Positions 17,050-26,395 are shown, counted from the stretch's first letter. The stretch: DNA of 64,000 nt from Rhizobium sullae (GCF_025200715.1 NZ_CP104144.1:1054001-1118000); one strand, 5' to 3'. Numbers and translations: made by a program. The notes: generated by a model not told the origin, from the letters alone.

Positions 17050-17878
17050 AGCTCCCCGCCTCAATCTCAGCGGAATCCTGATCAACGCGGCAGCCCTCGT
17101 GTTGGTGCTATCCTACGCGCTGCCTTACATCTATCTGCTCATGACCTCCATCAAGCCGGCGGCTGATGTCCAGCAGATCCCGCCAAGCTTCTTTCCCGCC
17201 GTTGTCTCGTTCGAGAATTTCCGCGAAGTGCTGCAATCCTCCACTTTGCCGAGAGCCTTCGTGAATTCCCTCACCGTCGCGGTGCTGACGACTGCTCTCT
17301 CGCTTTCGGTGGCCGTGCCTGCCGCTTACGTGGCTACGCAGTACCGGCGCCGGATCACCACCATTTTCCTGCTCTTTGCCCTGGTGACGCGCATGGTGCC
17401 GTCGGTGGCGCTCGGAGTGCCGCTGTTCCAGCTTTTGAAATCTGTGGGTCTGCTCGATACCATTCCAGGCCTGGTGCTCGCTCACACGTCGGCCGCGGTA
17501 CCACTGGCACTGCTCCTCATGTCTGCGTTCTTCGAGGGCATACCGAAGGAGCTCGAAGAAGCGGCGCGCATGGATGGCTGCACACGATTCCAGGCGTTTC
17601 GAAAGATCGTGCTTCCGGTCATGAAAGGGGGGATAGCGGTCACCGCGCTCTTTACCTTCATCACAAGCTGGAACGAGTTCCTCTACGCGCTGCTGCTCAC
17701 GTCCGAGGCGACCAAAACGGCGCCGATCGTCATCGCCGAATACAATTCGGTCTACGGGCTTGCCTGGGGGGCGATGACAGCTGCAGCCGTGCTCTACTCG
17801 CTTCCGGTCATCATCGTAACGCTCGCACTTCAGAAACAGATCGTCGGCGGCCTGACTTTCGGCGCTGTAAAGGGATGA
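17042..17878 (+). CDS. ABC sugar transporter permease 2 (MalG-like)
   Basis: The 278-residue protein has six predicted membrane helices and the EAA motif ELEEAARMDGCTRFQAFRKI with VLPVMKGG, as in MalG/UgpE permeases. SIKPAADVQQIPP after the first helix and SWNEFLYALLLT near the end are family signatures. It overlaps permease 1 and is followed after 13 bases by the ATPase, completing the importer. Confidence 0.9.
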   Translation: MRRAPRLNLSGILINAAALVLVLSYALPYIYLLMTSIKPAADVQQIPPSFFPAVVSFENFREVLQSSTLPRAFVNSLTVAVLTTALSLSVAVPAAYVATQYRRRITTIFLLFALVTRMVPSVALGVPLFQLLKSVGLLDTIPGLVLAHTSAAVPLALLLMSAFFEGIPKELEEAARMDGCTRFQAFRKIVLPVMKGGIAVTALFTFITSWNEFLYALLLTSEATKTAPIVIAEYNSVYGLAWGAMTAAAVLYSLPVIIVTLALQKQIVGGLTFGAVKG

Positions 17879-17891
17879 GGGAGGCAAAAGC

Positions 17892-19034
17892 ATGGCCGGC
17901 ATAGAGTTGCGCAATATCAATAAGATCTACGGAAACCGCTTTCACGCGCTCCAGGATCTGAGTTTCGATATCCGTGATGGCGAGTTCATGGTTTTCGTCG
18001 GTCCGTCCGGATGCGGGAAATCGACAGCACTTCGGATGATTGCCGGCCTGGAGAGCATTTCCAGTGGCGAACTCAGGATCGGTGACAGGTTAGTCAACGA
18101 TGTCGATCCCAAGGATCGCGACATTGCCATGGTCTTCCAGTCCTACGCGCTCTACCCGCACAAGACAGTGCGGGAGAACATCGCCTTTCCCTTGCTGATG
18201 GCAGGCCTGTCGAAGACCGAGATTGCCAGCCGCATAGACGAAGCCGCACGCATCCTCGAACTGACGACTTTGCTCGACCGCAGGCCGGCACTCCTTTCAG
18301 GAGGCCAGCGTCAGCGTGTCGCCATGGGACGGGCGATCGTCCGCAAACCAGCGGCCTTCCTGATGGATGAACCGTTGTCGAACCTCGATGCCAAGCTGCG
18401 CGTGCAGATGCGCGCCGAGATCGCCAGTCTCCAGAGAAAACTGAATGTCACGACGATTTACGTGACCCACGACCAGGTCGAGGCGATGACGATGGGTGAC
18501 CGCGTCGCTGTCATGAAAGGCGGCGTGTTGCAGCAAGTCGACACACCACAAAACCTGTACAATCGACCTGACAATGTCTTTGTCGCCGCCTTTATCGGAT
18601 CGCCCTCGATGAATTTGTACGAGGCCGTTCTGAATGGAAGGACGCTGACACTGGGCAGCAACAGGTTGGAAATCCCCGACCGGGTTTTCGAAGACCGCCC
18701 CTCGCTCAACGGTGCGTCTCACCGTCAGGTGATTGTGGGCATCCGGCCCGAGCACATGAACGACGCCGCAATCCGGCCTTCTTCGGCCGAGATCTCGGCC
18801 CCGGTTACTCTTGTTGAGGCGCTAGGTTCTGAATCCATGGTGCATCTGAATATCGACGCAACCCGGGTGGATGCCGGCGACCCGGACGCCGTCGTCGACA
18901 TCGGCAACGAAAAGGCTGCTGTAGCCCGCTTTTCTCCGAAGAGCACAGTCCGCGCAGGTGGCATCGCGCGCATCGCTGTCGATGCCGAAGAACTTCACTT
19001 CTTTGAACCGGACATCCGCACCAGCATCTGGTGA
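17892..19034 (+). CDS. ABC transporter ATPase, UgpC/MalK type (fructan locus)
   Basis: The 380-residue protein has Walker A GPSGCGKST, Q-loop VFQSYALYPHKTV, signature LSGGQRQRVAMGRAIV, Walker B AFLMDEPLSNLD, switch VTHDQVEAMTMGDR and a C-terminal TOBE-type domain (VGIRPEHM). It energises import with the two permeases upstream. ATG 17892 follows GGGAGGCAAAAGC. A second UgpC-type ATPase at 31399 serves the uronate locus, so each locus has its own. Confidence 0.92.
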   Translation: MAGIELRNINKIYGNRFHALQDLSFDIRDGEFMVFVGPSGCGKSTALRMIAGLESISSGELRIGDRLVNDVDPKDRDIAMVFQSYALYPHKTVRENIAFPLLMAGLSKTEIASRIDEAARILELTTLLDRRPALLSGGQRQRVAMGRAIVRKPAAFLMDEPLSNLDAKLRVQMRAEIASLQRKLNVTTIYVTHDQVEAMTMGDRVAVMKGGVLQQVDTPQNLYNRPDNVFVAAFIGSPSMNLYEAVLNGRTLTLGSNRLEIPDRVFEDRPSLNGASHRQVIVGIRPEHMNDAAIRPSSAEISAPVTLVEALGSESMVHLNIDATRVDAGDPDAVVDIGNEKAAVARFSPKSTVRAGGIARIAVDAEELHFFEPDIRTSIW

Positions 19035-19153
19035 TGGTGCGCAGGATCTTGCTCCAAACTCAAACAAGAGAGCCGTTGAATGCATTTCCCCCAGGCGGCT
19101 TGCGCACGACAACCAATCAAGAACATCGGTCTACTCTCGCTGTGGAGTAGGAA

Positions 19154-20530
19154 ATGGCCGAGGAGACATTAGCAATGGTAAGTGAGAACTTTTACGACGT
19201 AACACGATATCCCGTAGGCAACCCCTATGAGGATATTGGGTCGGTCATCAATAGCATCATTGCGGATATTAAAAGCAGGCAAGCGGTTCCCGACCTAAAC
19301 GACGGCGGAAAGCCTGGAGCAGTGATCTATATACCGCCAGGCGATTATCGTCTTGTCACTCAAGTCGTTATAGACGTGAGCTATCTGAAGATTGTGGGCT
19401 CGGGACATGGTTTTACGTCTTCGAGCATCCGTTTCAATACACCCGCAAACGAACTGGCACAGTGGCGCGAAGTGTGGCCGGGCGGAAGTCGCGTACGTGT
19501 GGACATTTCTCCAGAGGCCGCCGACGGTGAGGCTGCCGGAGCCGCGTTCTATGTCAAGCGCACCGGAAGTCCTCGTATAAGCTCTGTGGAGTTTGCTGAC
19601 TTTTGCATCGATGGCCTGCACTTCATTGACGATGGTTCGGGGCAGAATGATGCAGAAAATACCTACAGGAATGGCAAAACGGGAATCTATGTGGGCAGCG
19701 CCAATGACTCATTCCGAATAACGGGTATGGGTCTTATCTATCTGGAGCATGGAGTTACCGTTCATGACGCGGATGCGCTGGCGATAGACAACAATTTCAT
19801 TGCAGAGTGCGGCAACTGTATCGAATTGAAAGGTATGGGGCAGGCCTCGAGGATAGCGAATAATTTTGTCGGGGCCGGATATAGGGGACATTCCGTCTAC
19901 GCTGAAAATTATGGCGGCATTCTAGTATCCTCAAACAACGTGTTCCCTCGAGGCGCCAGCAGCGTCTATTTTTCCGGCGTGGTGCGTTCGTCGATCACAG
20001 GAAACAGATTCCATTCCTTCTATCCCGGAATGCTGGTTTTTGCTGAGAACTGTTGCGAAAACCTGGTTTCCTCAAATCACTTCCTGCGAGATCGAGAGCC
20101 GTGGGCGCCCATGCAGAAGTACGATAACGGCCTGGATGACCTGTTCGGACTTTTGCGCATTGATGGCAGCAACAATTCTGTAATCGCCAACCACATTTCA
20201 GAAACGATCGATACTCAATATATCAAGCCTCTCGCCGTAAAGCCTGTGATCATCAATGTGGTTGCCGGTAGCGGCAACTACATAGCCAATAATCACATCG
20301 TGGCTACGACCGAAATGTCGCAAATCAACGATGCACCAAACAGTGCGTGTTTCTCAACGCAAGTGGGCGCATTGCTTTCAACAAGCAATTTGAAGGCGCT
20401 CGAAGTAACGGCAGTACTGGTTCAAAGGGGGTCGGTGCGGAATACAGTCCTGGATTCGGGCAGTGACGAACAGGTCGGGATGGAGAGAACAGTGAATGCA
20501 TTCAGGGGCACTCCAGTTCCTGGGCGATAG
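19154..20530 (+). CDS. GH91 inulin fructotransferase (difructose-anhydride forming)
   Basis: The 458-residue protein is a right-handed beta-helix enzyme. NPYEDIGSVINSIIADIKSRQ, GKPGAVIYIPPGDYRL, VVIDVSYLKIVGSGHGFTSS, SVEFADFCIDGLHF, GKTGIYVGSANDSFRITGMG, NNFIAECGNCIELKG, NNVFPRGASSVYF, HSFYPGML and SNHFLRDREPW are the conserved blocks of GH91 enzymes, which cut terminal difructose units from inulin as difructose anhydride III or I. Acidic residues in the NNFIAEC region are candidate catalysts. No signal peptide is visible from ATG 19154 or the alternative ATG 19175, whereas characterised enzymes are secreted. It follows the importer, so cytoplasmic action on imported oligofructose is inferred. 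DFA I versus III cannot be read. Confidence 0.85.
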   Translation: MAEETLAMVSENFYDVTRYPVGNPYEDIGSVINSIIADIKSRQAVPDLNDGGKPGAVIYIPPGDYRLVTQVVIDVSYLKIVGSGHGFTSSSIRFNTPANELAQWREVWPGGSRVRVDISPEAADGEAAGAAFYVKRTGSPRISSVEFADFCIDGLHFIDDGSGQNDAENTYRNGKTGIYVGSANDSFRITGMGLIYLEHGVTVHDADALAIDNNFIAECGNCIELKGMGQASRIANNFVGAGYRGHSVYAENYGGILVSSNNVFPRGASSVYFSGVVRSSITGNRFHSFYPGMLVFAENCCENLVSSNHFLRDREPWAPMQKYDNGLDDLFGLLRIDGSNNSVIANHISETIDTQYIKPLAVKPVIINVVAGSGNYIANNHIVATTEMSQINDAPNSACFSTQVGALLSTSNLKALEVTAVLVQRGSVRNTVLDSGSDEQVGMERTVNAFRGTPVPGR

Positions 20531-20600
20531 TCGGCAAAGTTTCAATATAGACCGAGCGTAGCTAGAGCGTCTGTCGAAAATTCAGTGACTATTCGGAGTT

Positions 20601-22310
20601 GTGTTCATGACGAACCAAGTGGAACGGGAAGATGGCCCGTTGATGACGCAAAACCTATTCCTACCCTTGGGGTACTGCTTGGAGTTTTGGGCCGCGGGCG
20701 ACGGCTTTTTTCGTTTCAACATTGATGGGAAAACGGTTTGGCAGGCTCGGTCATTTGCCATCCATCCGGAGTTTTTCTCGTATCACCACAGGGAAGCTTG
20801 CGAGGTCACTGTTGTCACCAATGCGCCGAACGCTGTTCTGTGGGCCTATGGATATCAGCCTCAAACCGTGAACGAGACCGGTATAACAGTGTTTGAATTT
20901 TCGGATAAAGGGATCCTTCAACGCACCGGTGCGGAAATTGAAGATTGGCTTCGGTCCGATCCGGATCGTCCTACGCTTCATTTCTCGCCAATCCGGCATT
21001 GGATGAACGACCCCGTAGGTCTCTGCAAGATCGACGAGATATGGCACCTTTTTTATCAATTCCATCCCAGTGGCAGTGATTGGGGACCGATGCACTGGGG
21101 ACATGCGACCAGCCGCGATCTGGTCAATTGGCTTCACATGCCGGTATTTCTGCATCCAGAACAGAACCTGTGGCGTCTCGGCGCCACGGGAGGCGCATTC
21201 TCCGGCAACGCCTTTCGGGATCGAGATGGAAGTTTGATGTTCTTTTACACCGAGCGCCTGCCCGCCTATGACCTTTTCAAGGGTTATCGGGAAATCCAGA
21301 AAATAGCGCGCCCAGATCGGCGGATGATCAAGGCGGAAGGCATTGTGACGGTGTTGGAGCAGCGTCCCGACGGGGTGGAGCACGACTTCCGCGATCCAAA
21401 GGTTTGGTGGGACGATGCAGCCAACGCCTATCGCATGATACTCGGCGCGTCGATCGAGGGCGATCCCGCTGTGTTGTTGTTCGGCTCCGGCGATGGTCTC
21501 GATTGGCAATATCTCAGGCCGCTCTACCGTGCGCCGGTTACCTTCCGCCAAGAAGGCGCGCGTGCGGTCGAATGCCCGGATTTCTTCCCGCTGGAGGATA
21601 AGTGGGTTCTGGTGATGGGCTTTGTTGGCCACGTCGAGCCACGAACACGGCGCCGCAATCTCCTTTATGCCCTGGTCGGCGAGTTGATCAACGATGCCTT
21701 CGTACCCGACACGTCGGAACTGCAATTGCTGGATTTCGGCACCGACTATTACGCGATGCAGAGTTTCGAGGCAGACGGACGTCAGATCGCCTTTGCCTGG
21801 CTTTTCAACTGGGAATACCGCAAGCCCGAGGGTTCATCCTATTCCGGGGAACTGTCCCTGCCCCGTGCTCTAAGTCTGAGCGAAGACAAGAAGAAGCTGC
21901 TCATGCTGCCAGTGATCGAAGTCGCCGAGCGGTATGCCGCCGATCCTGTCGTCGAGGACAAAAGCGGCAAATTCTCGCTGCCGAAGGCTCCCATCGAAAT
22001 CCGCCTTTCCGGACCGCTTGAGGGCAGCAAGCTCGTCGCGACGCAGGGCGGCGAACTTGCCTTCGAGGTGAACGTCGCCGAGGGTGTCCTCTCGATCCGG
22101 CTCGCCCAGGACGACGGCTCGATCCAATACGTGGCGGAGCTTGGCGGCGGGAAGGACCTTCGTCTGTTTCATGATCATGGAATCGTCGAGATCTTCGCCG
22201 ACGGCGGAACGGTCTGTGGAACCCGCCGCGGCTATGCGAATATCGAGCCCGATCACCTGGAAATCTCATCGTCCGCTTCAGCACAGGTTATCGAAAGGAA
22301 TTTGAGATGA
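20601..22310 (+). CDS. GH32 fructosidase/difructose-anhydride hydrolase with N-terminal domain
   Basis: The 569-residue protein has a GH32 five-blade propeller (about 120-430) and C-terminal beta-sandwich (about 430-569). The catalytic triad is visible: nucleophile D137 in WMNDPVG, transition-state D265 in FRDPKV, acid/base E324 in ECPDFF. About 110 residues precede the propeller (PLGYCLEFWAAGDGFFRF, VTNAPNAVLWAYGY), an extra beta-rich domain not usual in simple GH32 enzymes. No signal peptide is seen. DFA III hydrolases belong to GH32 (known), and a GH91 gene lies just upstream, so hydrolysis of difructose anhydride or inulobiose is the best guess; general beta-fructosidase activity is the alternative. 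The start at ATG 20601 or a few codons later is uncertain. Confidence 0.83.
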   Translation: MFMTNQVEREDGPLMTQNLFLPLGYCLEFWAAGDGFFRFNIDGKTVWQARSFAIHPEFFSYHHREACEVTVVTNAPNAVLWAYGYQPQTVNETGITVFEFSDKGILQRTGAEIEDWLRSDPDRPTLHFSPIRHWMNDPVGLCKIDEIWHLFYQFHPSGSDWGPMHWGHATSRDLVNWLHMPVFLHPEQNLWRLGATGGAFSGNAFRDRDGSLMFFYTERLPAYDLFKGYREIQKIARPDRRMIKAEGIVTVLEQRPDGVEHDFRDPKVWWDDAANAYRMILGASIEGDPAVLLFGSGDGLDWQYLRPLYRAPVTFRQEGARAVECPDFFPLEDKWVLVMGFVGHVEPRTRRRNLLYALVGELINDAFVPDTSELQLLDFGTDYYAMQSFEADGRQIAFAWLFNWEYRKPEGSSYSGELSLPRALSLSEDKKKLLMLPVIEVAERYAADPVVEDKSGKFSLPKAPIEIRLSGPLEGSKLVATQGGELAFEVNVAEGVLSIRLAQDDGSIQYVAELGGGKDLRLFHDHGIVEIFADGGTVCGTRRGYANIEPDHLEISSSASAQVIERNLR

Positions 22311-22334
22311 TCCTCTGCTGCGGCGAAGCGCCTT

Positions 22335-22600
22335 CCATGGTGTCGGTGCCGCGCGAGATGTCGTCGATCTCCGCATCGATCAGCCGGGCAAAGAACTCGC
22401 CAATGCCAAGGATCGTCTTCAACAGCTTCACATTGGCCTTGGTCATCGCCCGGATCGTCGCTTCCGACTGCTTGATCCGCACATTGATGTCGTCGATGAA
22501 CTCGAGGCCACGGTCGATCTGGATGCGGTCGATCTCTGAGGCGTTGACCTTCGCGAGCTGGACGCGGACTGCCTTGCCGAACAGGTCGCCGAGCTTCTTA
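22335..22600 (-). mobile_element. IS110-family transposase fragment
   Basis: The minus strand reads KKLGDLFGKAVRVQLAKVNASEIDR, GLEFIDDINVRIKQSEATIRAMTK and NVKLLKTILGIGEFFARLIDAEIDDISR. The LLKTxxGIGxxFARLIDAEIxDISR block is the start of the transposase_20 domain of IS110-family enzymes. Both ends of the gene are missing, so only about 90 codons remain. It abuts the GH32 stop on one side and the xdhC remnant on the other. Confidence 0.65.
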
Positions 22601-22795
22601 TCGCTTCAGCAATCACGGCACTTTCGACGCAACCGCCCGAGACCGAGCCGTGAAAATTACCCTCGCTATCGGTAACGAGATGGCTCCCGGCCCAGCCCGA
22701 CCCGGCCCAGCCCAGCCCAGCCCAGAGCCCAGGTTTCGATCACCGTCGCGACCGCAACATTGCGGCCATTCACGTCAAAGTAGCAACCTCACTCA
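22600..22795 (-). pseudogene. XdhC/CoxI family N-terminal fragment
   Basis: The minus strand reads DVNGRNVAVATVIETW in one frame and, past a C/G-rich repeat, GSHLVTDSEGNFHGSVSGGCVESAVIAEAI in another. Both are N-terminal blocks of XdhC/CoxI proteins, which help insert the molybdenum cofactor into xanthine dehydrogenase or related enzymes. The linker normally reading like GSAPRPxGS is replaced by a CAGCC-type repeat that breaks the frame. No molybdoenzyme gene is near, and the rest of xdhC is absent. Confidence 0.6.
22689..22732. repeat. CAGCC pentanucleotide repeat tract
   Basis: GGCCCAGCCC units recur: CAGCCCGACC, CGGCCCAGCC and then three perfect CAGCC units in a row within 22705-22725. 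The tract lies inside the xdhC remnant and shifts its frame. Pentanucleotide tracts change length by slippage; here it is probably a cause or a result of gene decay. Confidence 0.6.
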
Positions 22796-22851
22796 CCTGC
22801 AATGCGGTGAGAGACTTAATGGTTTTTCTCGACCGTCAGTGATAAAAAACG

Positions 22852-24510
22852 CTAAAGGCCCTGTCCGACCGATCGGGCCCGATGCACGCCTTGTGGAACG
22901 AAGGCAAACTCGCCCGCTATGCCAAGAAGGTCGGCAGCCAGATGCAGCGTTGAAAGCCACATCTCTGTGCCTTGCAAACCCGCTACTTGGCCGTCCGCAA
23001 AAGCGAAACCCTGTCCGGAAACCCATCGGTCTTGCGCTTGGAGGATGATTGTCTCAGCCACATTTTCCGCCTGCGCACGCATGAAATCCGTTTGCTTGAG
23101 GCAAAGCCAAAGTGGATGGATCGTATCGAGCAGATTGCAGGCGGTGTAGGTCGCTCCTGAAAATCCGCGGTTGCTGCGGTAATGAGAAAGCACGGAGTTA
23201 ATCGCCGCTTCCGGCAAAGGCACCGGAATGCCGAATTGAGCATAGGCTCCGCGCGTCAGCCGGTAGAAACCGTTGACGGGCTGCAACAGGCCTTGCTCAG
23301 CCGTCGGTTTTCCCCAAAGCCCCGTTGCACGATCCACATGAGTCGCCAGCCAGCCAAAGAGAATTTCTTTTCCGCGGCCACTTTTGAAATATCGCGCGTT
23401 GAAATAAAGCGCAGTGGCGATCGCATCCACCCGATCGCCACACAGCCAAGCGCGCGTGCTCCAGGGAAAGGATTCCAGCCAATCGAAGAGCGCTGAAGCG
23501 TCCAGTTCAACTCCGGAAATGGGATGAGATGGATGGGTGCCGAGAATTTCCAGCGCATACCCGATCGAGAGTACGTTATAGAGCGCCAGCGTATCCTCCC
23601 GGATATTCGCCGCCGGATTCGGTAGCCGATAGGGATCGGGGAAAAAGCCATTCGATGGATCTTGCAGCGCCTGCAGGCGATCGATGATCGATTTTGCCTC
23701 GTCGCCCGTCGGCGGTTGACCAAAACCGGCTGCGATCTCGATAGCATCGCATTGATGTCGGATTGCCTTGCGGACCATCCCGTCCGCCTCTGCCGAAATG
23801 TATCCCTCCGGCGTCGAATGACGCACCAGCGCATCACGCCATTCAGTTTCGGCGGTTTTGCTGATACGCGTCAGCGCATTTTCGACTTCACCCCGCCGGG
23901 ACCGTGCAATCACCGTCTCTCCCCGGCGACGAACGACTTTAGCGGGCACGCCGGCGACGATCGCCAGCTTCGGCACGTCCTTCGTCACCACCGCTCCTGC
24001 TGCGATGACGGCGCCATTGCCGATAGTCACGCCATCGAGGATGACCGCGTTAGCGCCGATCCAGACGTCATCGCCGATCAGGATTCCAAGCGCTATGTGC
24101 GGTTGATCATTGATCGGCACATCCGGATCGTCGAAACCGTGGTTGAACCCGACGATCGAGACCAGCGATGCGATGCGCACGCCGTTTCCGCAGCGCACTT
24201 TTCCGGAAATGCAGGCATAGGGATTGACCGAGCAGTTGGAGCCGAATTCGACATCGCCTCGCACAAGGGCATGCCCAGCAATCCACGAGCCCTCGCCAAT
24301 GACGAGCGACGCGGTGAAGACGCGTGCGTCGCGGGCAATATAGGCGCTGTCTGCAATTCGTGCACCGGCGGATCGAGCAAGCTCCTCCTTGAGCTTTTTC
24401 TGCTGATCACTCCCGATGTCCTGCGCACTGCGCTCCCAGGTCAGGAATTGCAACCTTGCATCTCTTTCCGTGTCGACTGCGGAACGGTTTTTGGAAATTT
24501 CTTTATCCAT
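22852..24510 (-). CDS. hexapeptide acyltransferase fused to an alpha-toroid domain
   Basis: From ATG 24510 (GAGG nine bases upstream) the protein has 553 residues. Residues about 45-205 are a left-handed beta-helix acyltransferase of the WbbJ/maltose-acetyltransferase type: repeated hexads such as [21 protein letters not shown] in parts, FNHGFDD with a candidate catalytic His, [30 protein letters not shown] and VAGVPAKVV. Residues about 240-553 form repeated helical segments like prenyltransferase/terpene-cyclase or glycosidase alpha-toroids ([51 protein letters not shown]). It is divergent from gntR and belongs to the uronate polysaccharide locus, so a role in acylated-sugar handling is inferred. 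The fusion is unusual. Confidence 0.75.
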   Translation of the reverse strand: MDKEISKNRSAVDTERDARLQFLTWERSAQDIGSDQQKKLKEELARSAGARIADSAYIARDARVFTASLVIGEGSWIAGHALVRGDVEFGSNCSVNPYACISGKVRCGNGVRIASLVSIVGFNHGFDDPDVPINDQPHIALGILIGDDVWIGANAVILDGVTIGNGAVIAAGAVVTKDVPKLAIVAGVPAKVVRRRGETVIARSRRGEVENALTRISKTAETEWRDALVRHSTPEGYISAEADGMVRKAIRHQCDAIEIAAGFGQPPTGDEAKSIIDRLQALQDPSNGFFPDPYRLPNPAANIREDTLALYNVLSIGYALEILGTHPSHPISGVELDASALFDWLESFPWSTRAWLCGDRVDAIATALYFNARYFKSGRGKEILFGWLATHVDRATGLWGKPTAEQGLLQPVNGFYRLTRGAYAQFGIPVPLPEAAINSVLSHYRSNRGFSGATYTACNLLDTIHPLWLCLKQTDFMRAQAENVAETIILQAQDRWVSGQGFAFADGQVAGLQGTEMWLSTLHLAADLLGIAGEFAFVPQGVHRARSVGQGL

Positions 24511-24769
24511 CCGCATGGCCTCGCTCACCTTGCACTTGCTGCCACGATTATCGACGGCATCCGCCGTAGGTTTCATAAAGATAGGGCATCTCTCAAGCTC
24601 GGGGCGCGCGCACTATGTCATCATACCAATTTTCGGCACCGCGGGCCTGGAACCGAATACAGCAGGCATTTTCCAGCGTCCAGCTTTACTTTCCCCAGAA
24701 GGGCCCCGCGCGAAGACCTTGCAAAATACGATACAAAAGCATTGTTGTATTGCAACGACGCAGGATTTG

Positions 24770-24783
24770 TCATACATGTGTGA
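24770..24783. promoter_or_regulatory. candidate GntR operator
   Basis: TCATACATGTGTGA is a near-perfect 14-base palindrome (one mismatched pair), 54 bases before the gntR start. GTTGTATTGCAAC (24744-24756) just upstream has GTTG/CAAC arms and could be a second site. FadR-subfamily regulators commonly autoregulate through such palindromes; binding here is inferred. Confidence 0.45.
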
Positions 24784-24836
24784 TGAATACGGCGATCGCC
24801 TTGAAGATCGCCCGCATTCCATTAAGGGGATCGAGC

Positions 24837-25574
24837 GTGACCATCCAGACCAAGGATCGCAGCAAGGGGCCGGGGTCACTGGTTTCGAAAGTCGGACAAA
24901 GCCTTCGTCACGCGATTGCGAGCGGCCAATATGTCCCCGGCGACAAGCTCCCGAGCGAGGTTGAGCTGACCGAAACCCACCGGGTGAGCCGGACGGTGGT
25001 GCGCGAAGCCGTGGCCGCGATGAAGTCGGATGGGCTTGTCGAGGTGCGGCAGGGTGCGGGCATCTTCGTTCTTGACCCCGACATCCAAGCGCCGTTCAAC
25101 CGAAGGATCGACAAGGCGCGTGTCTCGTCGGACCTCGAGGTGCTGGAAGTCAGAGCGCCGTTGGAAATCGAGGCCGCCGGCCTTGCGGCCTTGCGGCGCT
25201 CCCCGGCCCAGGAAGAAGCAATCTTCGAATGTCACCGGCAGATCCTTCGCTGCATCGAAAACGACCAGTCGATCCGCGAAGCCGATCTTGCACTTCACTT
25301 CGCCATCGCCGATGCGACCAACAACCCGTTGTTCCGGCAGCATCTGGAGTTTCACGGGGCGGCGGCTATTCCGCAGTCGAAAGTGATGCCCGACCCGCGC
25401 CCTGCCGATCAGACTGCCTACCGGCGGATGATCCACAAGGAGCATGAAGTGATTGTCATGGCGATCTCCGACCGGGACGAGGAAGCAGCCCGCAACGCCA
25501 TGCGCGACCACCTGCGAGGCAGCCAGATTCGCTACCGCGATCTGCTCCGGGACTTCCGGGCATTTTCATCCTGA
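24837..25574 (+). CDS. GntR/FadR-family regulator of the uronate polysaccharide locus
   Basis: The start at GTG 24837 (AAGGGGA nine bases upstream) gives 245 residues; an in-frame ATG at 24783 is possible. The N-terminal winged helix is VSKVGQSLRHAIASGQYVPGDKLPSEVEL ... RVSRTVVREAVAAMKSDGLVEVRQGAGIFV in pieces; the C-terminal FCD effector domain has DLEVLEVRAPLEIEAAGLAA, HFAIADATNNPLF and IHKEHEVIVMAI, with metal-binding-type Asp/His residues. It lies between divergent gene sets of the heparinase locus and probably responds to a uronate catabolite such as 2-keto-3-deoxygluconate or an unsaturated disaccharide (inferred from the enzymes). Confidence 0.87.
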   Translation: MTIQTKDRSKGPGSLVSKVGQSLRHAIASGQYVPGDKLPSEVELTETHRVSRTVVREAVAAMKSDGLVEVRQGAGIFVLDPDIQAPFNRRIDKARVSSDLEVLEVRAPLEIEAAGLAALRRSPAQEEAIFECHRQILRCIENDQSIREADLALHFAIADATNNPLFRQHLEFHGAAAIPQSKVMPDPRPADQTAYRRMIHKEHEVIVMAISDRDEEAARNAMRDHLRGSQIRYRDLLRDFRAFSS

Positions 25575-25606
25575 CACTGCAATTCCCGACGCTTCCACGT
25601 TTACGA

Positions 25607-26395
25607 TCAGTCCACTTCGCGGCCCCAGACTTCGATCTGGGTCAGTGCCGGAAAGGGAGAAGGGTCGTCGGCCTTGATGAGGCTGTGCAACCGCACCCAT
25701 TCCACGGTCTTTTCCGCGAACGGAAAAGATTGCGCGGCACCGGATTTGACCAGTGAGAAGCTCTCCGTCTCTCCATCGGAAAAGGTGATGCTCGCCTTTT
25801 CCCACGAGGCATCGTGCGGAAAATCGGCTCGCAGATAGAAGACGATTTCGTCGATCCTGACGGGGCGCCCGAAATCCAGCGTCAGTGCGGCTTCGGGATC
25901 ACGGTTGATGCCCCAACTCGTATAGGGCCAAAAACCGTGATCGTCGTTCGCCTTTTCGCCATCGATCGCATTGCGGGCGGCAAAGACTGCCTCCCCACGT
26001 GTTTCGACATTCGCCTTGGCATGCGGGAAGATGGAGGAATTGGCGTGGTCGTCCCAGGGATTGAACGCCAGATTTCGGCGCGATCCGATCTCCTCCCGCC
26101 GCGCCTTGCGGACAAACAGTCGATGGAGCACGCCTTCGAAAGCATGTGGTGAATAGGGAACGCGCTTCGCCTCGAACGGGACGCCGAGCGCATAGGCTTG
26201 TCCCTTCATGTAGACCACTGCAGGCTGCATCGCGTCATCAAGCGCCAAGACCAGATGTCCGGGCTCGGACGCTTCGACGACGACGTGATCCCCCTCCTTG
26301 TAGGCATCACGATAGACCAGATAGATCTCGTCCATTCCACTTGCCTTGGCACGAACCTCGCCGGCAATGTCAACGACCTTCAGTGTCAGTTCCAT
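25607..26395 (-). CDS. discoidin-like carbohydrate-binding protein
   Basis: The 262-residue protein has no signal peptide. The C-terminal half (FAARNAIDGEKANDDHGFWPYTSWGINRDPEAALTLDFG in parts, PVRIDEIVFYLRADFPHDASW, WVRLHSLIKADDPSPFPALTQIEVWG) has the jelly-roll pattern of F5/8 type C (discoidin) domains. The N-terminal half is beta-rich and unrecognised. It starts 12 bases after the heparinase stop with GAGGAGG upstream, so the two form an operon. A cytoplasmic sugar-binding accessory to the lyase is the simplest reading. Confidence 0.65.
   Translation of the reverse strand: MELTLKVVDIAGEVRAKASGMDEIYLVYRDAYKEGDHVVVEASEPGHLVLALDDAMQPAVVYMKGQAYALGVPFEAKRVPYSPHAFEGVLHRLFVRKARREEIGSRRNLAFNPWDDHANSSIFPHAKANVETRGEAVFAARNAIDGEKANDDHGFWPYTSWGINRDPEAALTLDFGRPVRIDEIVFYLRADFPHDASWEKASITFSDGETESFSLVKSGAAQSFPFAEKTVEWVRLHSLIKADDPSPFPALTQIEVWGREVD

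Noticed and set aside
22689..22732. CAGCC tract as a CRISPR or phase-variation locus of an intact gene
   Set aside because: Units are five bases without spacers, and the host gene is only a fragment.
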